Below, piece after piece: positions 17,640 to 25,136 of a DNA stretch of 64,000 bases (within the stretch, counting starts at the first letter, position 1; each line of letters starts with the position of its first letter). Below the pieces are notes generated by a model. That model did no database searches. It was given only the letters and a program-made list of their open reading frames with translations, and was not told the origin of the DNA. Origin of the DNA: Halovibrio variabilis (GTDB taxonomy: Bacteria; Pseudomonadota; Gammaproteobacteria; Pseudomonadales; Halomonadaceae). Made by a program: the position numbers and the translations under genes. The DNA lies in assembly GCF_007991175.1 (NCBI RefSeq), contig NZ_BJXV01000004.1, forward strand, positions 1-64,000. Direction: 5' to 3'.

Positions 17640-17664
17640 AAAAAAACCCCCGCAGGCGCGGGGG
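17640..17664 (-). terminator. Rho-independent terminator of the lipoprotein gene
   Basis: CCCCCGC (17647-17653) and GCGGGGG (17658-17664) form a 7-bp GC stem with a 4-base loop; the A tract at 17640-17646 becomes a T tract on the minus strand. It serves the minus-strand gene ending at 17789. Confidence 0.75.
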
Positions 17665-17788
17665 CAGAAAGGATGATAAACCGTGTGGAGCAGCTGCAGG
17701 GAACGAACAGCTGGATCGATTTACCATCGTAGGGATCGTTACTCACCGTTAATGACGGTTTAATTAGTGACTCCTGGTTAACTCCTGG

Positions 17789-18298
17789 TTAATTACTAGT
17801 TGACTCGTTATCACCATCTTCATCTTCGGCATTTTCGCCATTGTTTTCGCCATCGCCGGGCATCGGGTCAGTGCCTTCTCCAAAACCAGGCTCATCCTCG
17901 TCTGGGTCCATGGCGTTCATGGCGCCTTCTACTGGCTCGTCCATAGTGTCTTCAGGCATGGTTTCTTGATCAGTTTCTTGATCAGCCATACCGTCTTGTT
18001 CAGCCGTGGGCGTTTCAGACTCAGCACCGTTACTCTGATCTGAATTCATTGAACCTGCCGAGACTGAGCCTTCTTCCAGACCTGGATCCTCCTTCAACAC
18101 GGGCTCTTGTTCCAAGCCAGACGCTTGACCATTGGTCGCATCTTGCTCCATTGGCGCGGCTTCTTCTGCTGGCGGTTCTTCATTCTCGCCACAGCCCGCT
18201 AAAACAATGACACTGGCAACGCTTGCTACCATGCACAACGTTACCCAGCGGAAACGCTTATTTCGATTACGCTCAGTGTGGACACGTGGATTATCCAT
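17789..18298 (-). CDS. Acidic low-complexity lipoprotein
   Basis: A 169-residue predicted lipoprotein. After a basic N-terminus (HTERNRNKRFRW) a membrane segment ends in the lipobox VLAGC, so it would be lipid-anchored on Cys. The mature part is strongly acidic and low in complexity (runs of E, D, M, Q, G, N) with no recognisable fold, as is common for surface proteins of halophiles. A GGGAGGT ribosome site 8 bp before ATG 18298 fixes the start, against an open extension to 18328. Function unknown; the osmoprotectant operon diverges from it. Confidence 0.65.
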   Translation of the reverse strand: MDNPRVHTERNRNKRFRWVTLCMVASVASVIVLAGCGENEEPPAEEAAPMEQDATNGQASGLEQEPVLKEDPGLEEGSVSAGSMNSDQSNGAESETPTAEQDGMADQETDQETMPEDTMDEPVEGAMNAMDPDEDEPGFGEGTDPMPGDGENNGENAEDEDGDNESTSN

Positions 18299-18381
18299 AC
18301 TTGCGACCTCCCGTCCTGATGGCATCAATCATCCTTTCAATAATCAGTGTTTGCATAAACCAATAATTTTTAAAACTAATT

Positions 18382-18421
18382 TTTAGAAACTGATTTAAGG
18401 AACTGATCTTTAGAAACTGAT
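18382..18421. repeat. Three spaced AACTGAT repeats in an AT-rich promoter region
   Basis: AACTGAT occurs three times at 13-14 bp steps (ending 18394, 18407, 18421), twice within TTTAGAAACTGAT. They sit in a long AT-rich intergenic stretch (18299-18762) between the divergent lipoprotein gene and proV. The spacing is near but above one helical turn. Regulator sites or simple sequence drift are both possible. Confidence 0.4.
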
Positions 18422-18520
18422 CTATAAAGTTATTGCGATATTTGTGCCAAAAATTTATTATTTATAAAAAAATATTTAATAATCAAATATTTATATAAAT
18501 TAATGCTTTTCCTTAGTATG

Positions 18521-18549
18521 TTGACAACTCACCCTCAGGTGGGTAAAAA
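18521..18549 (+). promoter_or_regulatory. Candidate sigma70 promoter of proVWX
   Basis: TTGACA (18521-18526), a 17-bp spacer and TAAAAA (18544-18549). The spacer holds a small palindrome (CACCctcaGGTG) and a perfect 12-bp palindrome AACGGGCCCGTT follows at 18567-18578. Upstream DNA is very AT rich, as in osmoregulated proU promoters. The leader to ATG 18763 would be about 200 bases. Confidence 0.45.
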
Positions 18550-18762
18550 ATGACACATGTGGCGTTAACGGGCCCGTTGATGGGTCGTTGTGACACACAG
18601 GTCCTGCCTATGTATAATAATTTTTAATAAATTATCCGACTCAAGCTCTTATTTATTTATGAATGGCACCGTAGCTGTTCTTATTGGCGTGGCTTGATAT
18701 ATTCCATTAGCAAGTACGCATCAGCGGCACACCCCATTCTGCTCACCAAAAAGGCATTGTCG

Positions 18763-19965
18763 ATGGACGAGACACGTAATGTTAAAATTAAGGTGCGTGG
18801 TTTAAGCAAGGTATTTGGTAAACAACCCAAAAAAGCGCTTGAGCTACGTGACCAAGGGCTTAAACGCCCTGAAATTCTTGAAAAAACGGGTCAAACGCTC
18901 GGGCTTTCGAATATTTCCTTCGATGTTTATGAAGGCGAATTACTGGTCATCATGGGCCTATCCGGCTCGGGAAAGTCAACGTTAATCCGCTGCCTGAACC
19001 GCTTAATCGATACCACAGAAGGCGATATCATCATCGACGATGAGAATATCCCGACGCTGAGTGAAAAGGCGCTGCTCGAATGCCGTCGCCGCCATTTCTC
19101 CATGGTGTTTCAGAATTTTGCTCTGTTTCCCCATCGCACCGTGCAGAAAAACGTCGAGTTTGGCCTGGAAATTCGCGGTGTTGACCCAGCTGAGCGGTAT
19201 AAAATCGCTCATGAGACACTCACCCAGGTAGGTTTGGAAGGCTGGGAAGATGCCTACCCGAACCAGCTTTCCGGCGGCATGCAGCAGCGCGTTGGTTTGG
19301 CCCGCGCTTTGGCAAATGACGCTAGCGTACTGTTGTTGGACGAAGCCTTTTCGGCGCTTGACCCACTGATTCGCAAAGATATGCAGCAAGAACTGCTCGA
19401 ACTGCAGTCGAGAATGCAGAAAACAACCGTCTTTATTACCCACGATCTAGACGAAGCATTGAATATCGGCGACCGCATTGTGCTGTTGAAAGACGGTGAA
19501 GTGGTACAAATCGGCACCCCTGAAGACATCTTAACCAACCCTGCCGATGACTACGTACGTCGCTTCATTGAAGGCGTTGACCGCTCGCGCATCCTTACCG
19601 CCGAAAGCGCCATGCGCCCAGTACGCACTACCGCACGCGAAAGCGATGGTCCGCGTACCGCGCTTCACCGTATGCGCGAACACAGCATTGATTCAATCTA
19701 CGTGACCGACCGTGACCGTAACCTGCTTGGGCTGCTCGAAGTAGACAGCGCCAGTCAAGCGATGGAGCAAGGGGCGGATACCATTACCGACTATCTCACC
19801 CAGGACTTCCGCAAAGTCCCCCCGGAGGAGCCGTTGCATAACCTATTCGCGATGTTTAGTGAAAAGGGCTTCCCCATCGCCGTCATTGACGAGCAAGAGC
19901 GCCTACTGGGCGTGGTGGTCAAAGGCGCCGTTTTGGATCAACTGGCACGGGCAGGAGAAAAATAA
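18763..19965 (+). CDS. proV: Glycine betaine/proline ABC importer ATPase
   Basis: A 400-residue ATPase of the ProU/OpuA osmoprotectant importer. Walker A GLSGSGKST, signature LSGGMQQRVGLARAL, Walker B VLLLDEAFSALDP and H loop ITHDLDEA, followed by a C-terminal pair of CBS domains (from about residue 285: DSIYVTDRDRNLLGLLEVD, then FPIAVIDEQERLLGVVVKGA), which in OpuA sense ionic strength. The long N-terminal lead (KVFGKQPKKALELRDQGLKR) is typical of ProV. ATG 18763 has an AAAGG site at a suitable distance; an open extension to 18694 lacks support. The stop overlaps proW's start (TAATG). Confidence 0.95.
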   Translation: MDETRNVKIKVRGLSKVFGKQPKKALELRDQGLKRPEILEKTGQTLGLSNISFDVYEGELLVIMGLSGSGKSTLIRCLNRLIDTTEGDIIIDDENIPTLSEKALLECRRRHFSMVFQNFALFPHRTVQKNVEFGLEIRGVDPAERYKIAHETLTQVGLEGWEDAYPNQLSGGMQQRVGLARALANDASVLLLDEAFSALDPLIRKDMQQELLELQSRMQKTTVFITHDLDEALNIGDRIVLLKDGEVVQIGTPEDILTNPADDYVRRFIEGVDRSRILTAESAMRPVRTTARESDGPRTALHRMREHSIDSIYVTDRDRNLLGLLEVDSASQAMEQGADTITDYLTQDFRKVPPEEPLHNLFAMFSEKGFPIAVIDEQERLLGVVVKGAVLDQLARAGEK

Positions 19966-20795
19966 TGGATATTATACGTATTCCCCTGGGTGATTGGATT
20001 GAGAGCGGCCTGACCTGGCTCACCAGCGAATACTCGATCGTCACGCGCGGCATTTCGCGTTTTACCCAAACCGGCATTGATGTTTTAAACAGCGCCCTGT
20101 TTTGGCTCCCGGAATGGGCACTGCTAGGCTTGATTGCTCTGCTTTGCTGGCGTTTAGGCGGCGTTCGCCTGGCCATTGGGGCTATCGCGGGCTTGGCATT
20201 AATTTGGAACCTGGGCCTGTGGGAGCCCATGATTGAGACGCTCACTCTGGTGGTATTTGCTACGCTGGTGGCCGTGGTTATTGCTATGCCGGTAGGCATA
20301 GCGGCGGCCCTATCCGAAAAGCTCTATCGACTCATCATGCCGATACTCGATTTCATGCAGACCATGCCGGCTTTCGTGTATTTGATTCCCGCTATTCCAT
20401 TTTTTGGCATCGGTTCGGTGTCGGCGATTTTTGCCACGGTGATTTTCTCCATGCCACCGGCTATTCGTTTTACCACCCTGGGCATTCGCCAGGTGCCGGT
20501 CGAGCTTATTGAAGCCGCCGACGCTTATGGCGCTAACCGCACTCAAAAACTGTTTAAAGTGCAGCTACCCTTGTCGTTACCGACAGTGATGGCAGGTATC
20601 AACCAGACCATCATGCTGGCCCTTTCGATGGTGGTTATTGCCGCCATGATCGGTGCCGATGGGTTAGGCAGCGAAGTCTGGCGCGCTATTCAACGCCTGC
20701 GTCCTGGCGATGGTTTTGAAGCGGGTATTGCGGTGGTTATTTTGGCAATGCTGCTGGATCGTCTCACCCAATCGCTGCGTAAAACGCGCCGCTGA
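19965..20795 (+). CDS. proW: Glycine betaine/proline ABC importer permease
   Basis: A 276-residue inner-membrane permease. Family segments: LSEKLYRLIMPILDFMQTMP, the FVYLIPAIPFFGIGSVSA helix, and the ATPase-coupling EAA loop ELIEAADAYGANRTQKLFKV. It would dimerise and couple to two ProV subunits for uptake of glycine betaine or related solutes. Shorter than E. coli ProW (354) because it lacks the long N-terminal periplasmic extension, as do many Gram-negative homologues. Confidence 0.93.
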   Translation: MDIIRIPLGDWIESGLTWLTSEYSIVTRGISRFTQTGIDVLNSALFWLPEWALLGLIALLCWRLGGVRLAIGAIAGLALIWNLGLWEPMIETLTLVVFATLVAVVIAMPVGIAAALSEKLYRLIMPILDFMQTMPAFVYLIPAIPFFGIGSVSAIFATVIFSMPPAIRFTTLGIRQVPVELIEAADAYGANRTQKLFKVQLPLSLPTVMAGINQTIMLALSMVVIAAMIGADGLGSEVWRAIQRLRPGDGFEAGIAVVILAMLLDRLTQSLRKTRR

Positions 20796-20919
20796 AGCAA
20801 AGCAGCCTGAGCGACTGCGTTGAGTCAAGCACTTGCCAAGTCGCTTATTGCTATCCATGCTGTATAAGTTAGTAATGCGCCACGGCGTTAAAAAAATTTA
20901 TACCCAAGGGAGTAAGTGA

Positions 20920-21795
20920 ATGAAACATCGCACATTGAACCTCCGTATTCGTCTCGCCTCACTGGCATTATTAGCCGGTGCTGGTGTAGCCGTTAGCAGT
21001 GCGGCGCAAGCCGAAGAAGAGAAGGGAACGATTAACTTGGCCTACGTAGAATGGTCATCAGAAGTTGCCTCTACCAACGTGATTGCCGTGGTACTTGAGC
21101 AAGCTGGCTACGAGGTTGACCTAACGTCACTCTCCGCAGCCGCCATGTTCCAAGCACTCTCTACTGGCGATGCTGATGCTATCGTCGCCGCTTGGCTGCC
21201 CACCACCCACGCTGAGTACATGGAGCGCGTGGGCGATAACGTTGAAGACCTCGGGCCTAACCTTGACGGCACCAAGCTTGGCTTGGTCGTACCTGAGTAC
21301 ACCGACGTTGATTCCATTGCTAAACTGAACGATAACGCCGATAGCTTTAATGGCGAGATCATCGGTATTGATCCCGGCGCAGGCCTGATGTCGCTGTCCG
21401 AAGAGGTTGTCGATACCTATGACCTTGAATTAAATCTGCGTAGTGGCAGTGGGGCTACGATGACGGCAGCGTTAGCCAATGCCATCAACAATGAAGAAGA
21501 TATTGTAGTGACCGGCTGGACGCCGCACTGGATGTTTGCCCGTTTTGATCTTAAATACCTAGACGATCCTGAAAATGTCTATGGCGGTGCCGAGCAGATC
21601 CATACCGTTGTTCGCCAAGGCCTTGAAGGTGACATGCCGGAAGCCTATGCCATTCTCGACGCTTTTGAATGGACCCCTGAGCAAATGGGTGAAGTCATGC
21701 TCATGAACCAGGAAGATGACAGCGATCCTCAAGAAACTGCCCAGCAGTGGGTTGAGGATAACCAGGACGTTGTAGAGCAATGGCTAAATAACTAA
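20920..21795 (+). CDS. proX: Glycine betaine-binding periplasmic protein
   Basis: A 291-residue exported solute-binding protein of the OpuAC family. Signal peptide to about residue 31 (GVAVSSAAQA). Mature N-terminus GTINLAYVEWSSEVASTNV and GWTPHWMFARFDLKYLDDPE, both typical of betaine-binding proteins, where Trp/Tyr residues cage the quaternary ammonium group; a late AWLPTTHAEYM segment also fits. Third gene of proVWX, 124 bp after proW with its own ribosome site (AAGGGAG), and closed by a terminator. Confidence 0.93.
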   Translation: MKHRTLNLRIRLASLALLAGAGVAVSSAAQAEEEKGTINLAYVEWSSEVASTNVIAVVLEQAGYEVDLTSLSAAAMFQALSTGDADAIVAAWLPTTHAEYMERVGDNVEDLGPNLDGTKLGLVVPEYTDVDSIAKLNDNADSFNGEIIGIDPGAGLMSLSEEVVDTYDLELNLRSGSGATMTAALANAINNEEDIVVTGWTPHWMFARFDLKYLDDPENVYGGAEQIHTVVRQGLEGDMPEAYAILDAFEWTPEQMGEVMLMNQEDDSDPQETAQQWVEDNQDVVEQWLNN

Positions 21796-21831
21796 TCAAG
21801 CTTTGAAAAAAGTTATTGATGGTGATTGGCT

Positions 21832-21866
21832 GAGCTGGGGCGCCTCAACGCCTCAGCTCTTTCTTC
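21832..21866 (+). terminator. Rho-independent terminator of proVWX
   Basis: GAGCTGGGGCG (21832-21842) pairs with CGCCTCAGCTC (21849-21859) in an 11-bp stem with one G-U pair, a 6-base loop and a T-rich tail. Confidence 0.7.
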
Positions 21867-21947
21867 AGGCCTCATTTAACCCTACGGATATGACCAACGT
21901 TATGGTGGTAGCCTATCCATCACGACAAATCATGCTGGGAGTTTGCT

Positions 21948-22370
21948 ATGTTTAATAACATCATGGTGCCGGTCGACCTTGCCCATCTAGACACCATTGA
22001 ACCTGCGTTGAGCATTGTGGCCGACCTTGCCAAACAATATGACGCGCATATTACCTATGTCAGCGTTACGGCTAGTACGCCTACCAGCGTTGCTCGTACC
22101 CCCCAGGAGTACGAGCAAAAGCTCAATGCGTTTGCCCAAGAACGGCATAAGGTTCATGGGCAACCGGTAAGCATCAAGGTCTATAGCTCGACAGATCCTA
22201 TTGCCAACGTTGATTCAATATTAGTAAAAGCAGTTGACGAGGTAGGGGCCGACTTGGTGATGATGGGAACTCATTTGCCACGCCACCTTGATATTGTCAT
22301 GCCTTCTCATGGTGGCAAAGTGGCAACCCACACCAACGCGTCTGTTTTTCTGCTTCGTTTAGCCCAATAA
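21948..22370 (+). CDS. Universal stress protein (UspA family)
   Basis: A 140-residue single-domain Usp. It begins FNNIMVPVDLAHLDTIEPAL, the standard first strand and helix, and contains GADLVMMGTHLP, then SHGGKVATHTNASVFLLR, with the glycine-rich ATP-binding pattern near the C-terminus partly altered (usual GSxxxxxxxxxxxPVLVV). Lies between the betaine ABC operon and a BCCT carrier, suggesting a role in the osmotic response; in Halomonas a Usp (TeaD) regulates an ectoine transporter, so a regulatory role on the adjacent carrier is plausible but unproven. Confidence 0.85.
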   Translation: MFNNIMVPVDLAHLDTIEPALSIVADLAKQYDAHITYVSVTASTPTSVARTPQEYEQKLNAFAQERHKVHGQPVSIKVYSSTDPIANVDSILVKAVDEVGADLVMMGTHLPRHLDIVMPSHGGKVATHTNASVFLLRLAQ

Positions 22371-22422
22371 AGTGGCATCGCGTTTTAATAACGATTTTTA
22401 TAATAGCTAAGGGAGCAACTTT

Positions 22423-24066
22423 GTGGAAAAAAAACCGCAGAATCCTTCATCAGATGATTCAGCCTCTTCAGAGGGTATCCCCGCCCCTGAAGGCGCAGCG
22501 AATCTGATTGATACCGATTATGTAATCGGCCAGGACAACATCACCACCAATGCCATGGGTCTCAATCTTGACCTGCACGGCAAGGTGTTTAGCATTTCAG
22601 CCATCATCGTGCTGCTGTTTGTGGTGCTAACGCTTGCGCTGCAAGACACCATCGCACCGATCTATGATGCTATTTTTAGCTTTTTGACGGTCAATCTGGG
22701 GTGGTTCTTTATCTTATCGGCGAATGTATTCGTCGTTTTGTGTATTGGCCTGATCTTTTCCCCACTCGGTAAAATCCGCATTGGCGGTGCCGATGCCAAG
22801 CCCGATTTTACCTATATGGGCTGGTTTTCCATGCTGTTTGCGGCGGGCATGGGCATTGGCCTGATGTTTTTCGGTGTCAATGAGCCACTGACCCACTTTG
22901 GCACCTCGTTTGACGGCGGCAGCTGGGCACCGCTGGCAGGCGCGGAAGGTGACGCCACAGGCGCTGCGGCGCTGGCCATGGCGGCAACCATCTTCCACTG
23001 GGGCCTACACCCCTGGGCGATTTACGCAGTGGTGGCGCTTTCGTTGGCGTTGTTCTCGTTCAATAAGGGCCTGCCGCTCTCAATGCGCTCAGTGTTCTAC
23101 CCCATTTTAGGTGAGCGCGTTTGGGGCTGGCCAGGACATATCATTGATATTCTTGCCGTTTTTGCCACTCTATTTGGTTTAGCGACTTCGTTAGGGCTAG
23201 GTGCCACCCAGGCTGCAGCGGGTCTAACCTATCTGTTCGATGCGCCGGAAAGTGACGTCACCATGATCCTGCTGATCATTGGTATTACGCTCATTGCAAT
23301 TTGCTCAATTCTAGCCGGCGTTGATAAGGGCGTTCAGCTGCTGTCAAAAATCAACATCGCCATGGCAGCGTTGCTGCTGTTTTTTGTGATTGCGGTTGGC
23401 CCTACCCTGCTAATTGCCACCGGCTTCTTTGAGAACCTGTGGAGCTATGCGGTTCACCTGCCAGCGCTATCCAATCCGTTTGGCCGCGAAGACGCCAACT
23501 TCAGCCAAGGCTGGACGGCCTTCTATTGGGCATGGTGGATCTCCTGGTCGCCTTACGTGGGTATGTTTATCGCCCGGGTATCGCGTGGGCGCACGGTGCG
23601 CGAGTTCCTGATATCCGTCATGCTGGTGCCCTTTTTCGTGTCGGTTTTGTGGATGACCACTTTCGGTGGTACCGCAATTGATCAATACGTGAGTCAAGGC
23701 ATTGAAGCCGTACGCGATGCGGGCGTCGATCTGCAGCTATTCGTTATGCTAGAGCAGCTGCCACTGTCACAAATCACCTCTTTCGTGGCGATTGTGTTGG
23801 TGATCATCTTCTTTGTGACCTCTTCTGACTCAGGCTCGCTGGTCATCGACTCGATTACCGCAGGCGGTAAGGTCGATGCGCCAAAACCACAGCGCGTGTT
23901 CTGGGCGATCATTGAAGGCGCGATTGCCATTGCACTGCTATTAGGTGGTGGTCTAACCGCACTGCAAACCATGGCGGTCTCTACCGGCTTTCCGTTCACG
24001 ATCATTTTGCTGGTGGCCTGCTACGCCATTATCAAAGGGTTGATGAGCGAGCCAAAAGCAGTCTAG
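22423..24066 (+). CDS. BCCT-family betaine/choline/carnitine carrier
   Basis: A 547-residue secondary transporter with twelve membrane helices. Hydrophilic N-terminus of about 40 residues, then helices with GIGLMFFGVNEPLTHFG (the glycine-rich and Asn/Glu substrate loop of helix 3-4) and WAWWISWSPYVGMFIARVSR with RGRTVREF, the BCCT signature in helix 8 and its loop. The C-terminal tail is short, so the long osmosensing extension of BetP or BetT is absent. Sodium- or proton-coupled uptake of glycine betaine or a relative is likely. GTG 22423 follows AAGGGAGC. 52 bp after usp; likely one operon. Confidence 0.93.
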   Translation: MEKKPQNPSSDDSASSEGIPAPEGAANLIDTDYVIGQDNITTNAMGLNLDLHGKVFSISAIIVLLFVVLTLALQDTIAPIYDAIFSFLTVNLGWFFILSANVFVVLCIGLIFSPLGKIRIGGADAKPDFTYMGWFSMLFAAGMGIGLMFFGVNEPLTHFGTSFDGGSWAPLAGAEGDATGAAALAMAATIFHWGLHPWAIYAVVALSLALFSFNKGLPLSMRSVFYPILGERVWGWPGHIIDILAVFATLFGLATSLGLGATQAAAGLTYLFDAPESDVTMILLIIGITLIAICSILAGVDKGVQLLSKINIAMAALLLFFVIAVGPTLLIATGFFENLWSYAVHLPALSNPFGREDANFSQGWTAFYWAWWISWSPYVGMFIARVSRGRTVREFLISVMLVPFFVSVLWMTTFGGTAIDQYVSQGIEAVRDAGVDLQLFVMLEQLPLSQITSFVAIVLVIIFFVTSSDSGSLVIDSITAGGKVDAPKPQRVFWAIIEGAIAIALLLGGGLTALQTMAVSTGFPFTIILLVACYAIIKGLMSEPKAV

Positions 24067-24093
24067 CGCTACGTTACACCGCGCTAGCAAGCA

Positions 24094-24125
24094 AACGGGC
24101 AACCCACTGGGTTGCCCGTTTTTTT
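24094..24125 (+). terminator. Rho-independent terminator after the BCCT carrier
   Basis: AACGGGCAACCC (24094-24105) pairs with GGGTTGCCCGTT (24109-24120) in a 12-bp stem with a 3-base loop and a run of seven T. Confidence 0.9.
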
Positions 24126-24194
24126 GTGCCTGTTTTAATGGGGCTCTTCGTGACTCAGTGTTGAATTAACTCTGCCATCCTGATGGTAGCTCCC

Positions 24195-24307
24195 GTGGGA
24201 GGGAGCTTCAGCTCGCGAATATTTGGGCTCCTAGCATGATGAAACCAAGGGGGTGCCTGCGGCACCCTTCGCCGAAGTGTCGGACCAACGCTGAAGCGCC
24301 CTCCCAC
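24195..24307. repeat. MITE/REP-like element with 18-bp inverted ends
   Basis: GTGGGAGGGAGCTTCAGC (24195-24212) and GCTGAAGCGCCCTCCCAC (24290-24307) are inverted with one mismatch in 18. Inside is a second hairpin, GGGTGCC (24252-24258) with GGCACCC (24262-24268). The left end resembles the GTGGGAGCGGGCTT..TCGCGAA repeats of pseudomonads. No ORF. It occupies the 343-bp gap between the BCCT terminator and the exonuclease gene; the rest of the gap shows nothing recognisable. Confidence 0.7.
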
Positions 24308-24409
24308 AAAATATAGATAGCTCAGTAGTTTCATCCTGAAACGTGAGACACAAAATAGCTAATAAACATTAAATCCACGAAGTGACGAAGAACCTTTAAT
24401 GGATAGCCT

Positions 24410-25135
24410 TCAACACCAGATATCTTTCAATGGCGTTTCAGGTCGGTAATGATTAGCAATCTGCGCCTGTAATAACTCTGCGGTCGCCAGGGCATCAACC
24501 AGGGCATGATGCCCTTGATAGCCAGGCAGGCCATAGCGTTCGCGGCTCGCGTGTAGGCGGATGGAAACCGGTGGGCGACCCAGCCATCGACGAAAGCGCG
24601 CCCATAGCGTTTGGCGATGCAGCCTTGCCTCCAGCGACATGGTATCGATCATCGGAAACAGCACACCTTCGCCACGACGTGCCTTAACGGCGGCGTCTAA
24701 AAAGGGCCGTTCAATATTGCGAAAATGAACCACCACCAAGCGACCTGCGAGTTGCGCCAAGACATCATCCAATATCTCCTCTAGGTCCGGCGCCTGGGCG
24801 ATCTCCGAATGGGTAATATGGTGGTAGGCAATTGAGGCTTCGGCTAAGGGCCTGGACGGATTCAGCACCCAGTAGCGCCGTTCGGCAAGCTTAATGCGTT
24901 GAAGCGTAAACGGCACCAGGCCAATACTCACAATCGCATGGCGGCGCTCATCGAGCCCCGTGGTTTCCATATCCAGCGCCACCATAGGCACCTCGGCAAT
25001 GGGGGTATCGGGGTCGGGTAGTGGCGTGTCAAAAAATCGCTGAATGGCCGGATTACGCGCTTTCCGGGCCCGTTGAGCCATATAGCCATTCCAGTCGGCC
25101 TGGGTTATTTTCTGGCGTGGACGTATACCGCGCAT
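24410..25135 (-). CDS. DnaQ-like 3'-5' exonuclease (DEDDh)
   Basis: A 241-residue exonuclease-fold protein. Exo I: VALDMETTGLD (D55, E57); Exo II region LVVVHFRNIERPFLDAAV, where the usual Asn-Asp is HFRNIERPFLD; Exo III: HHALVDALATAELL with the general-base His and metal Asp. Stand-alone DnaQ-like proteins process single-stranded DNA or RNA ends. Its ATG is one base after the stop of the cNMP/CBS/DUF294 gene, a pairing often conserved in marine gammaproteobacteria, so the two likely act together. Confidence 0.85.
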   Translation of the reverse strand: MRGIRPRQKITQADWNGYMAQRARKARNPAIQRFFDTPLPDPDTPIAEVPMVALDMETTGLDERRHAIVSIGLVPFTLQRIKLAERRYWVLNPSRPLAEASIAYHHITHSEIAQAPDLEEILDDVLAQLAGRLVVVHFRNIERPFLDAAVKARRGEGVLFPMIDTMSLEARLHRQTLWARFRRWLGRPPVSIRLHASRERYGLPGYQGHHALVDALATAELLQAQIANHYRPETPLKDIWC

Positions 25136-25136
25136 C

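Noticed and set aside
18694-18762. Longer ProV start
   Set aside because: The extra residues have no ProV similarity and the TTG lacks a ribosome site; ATG 18763 has one.
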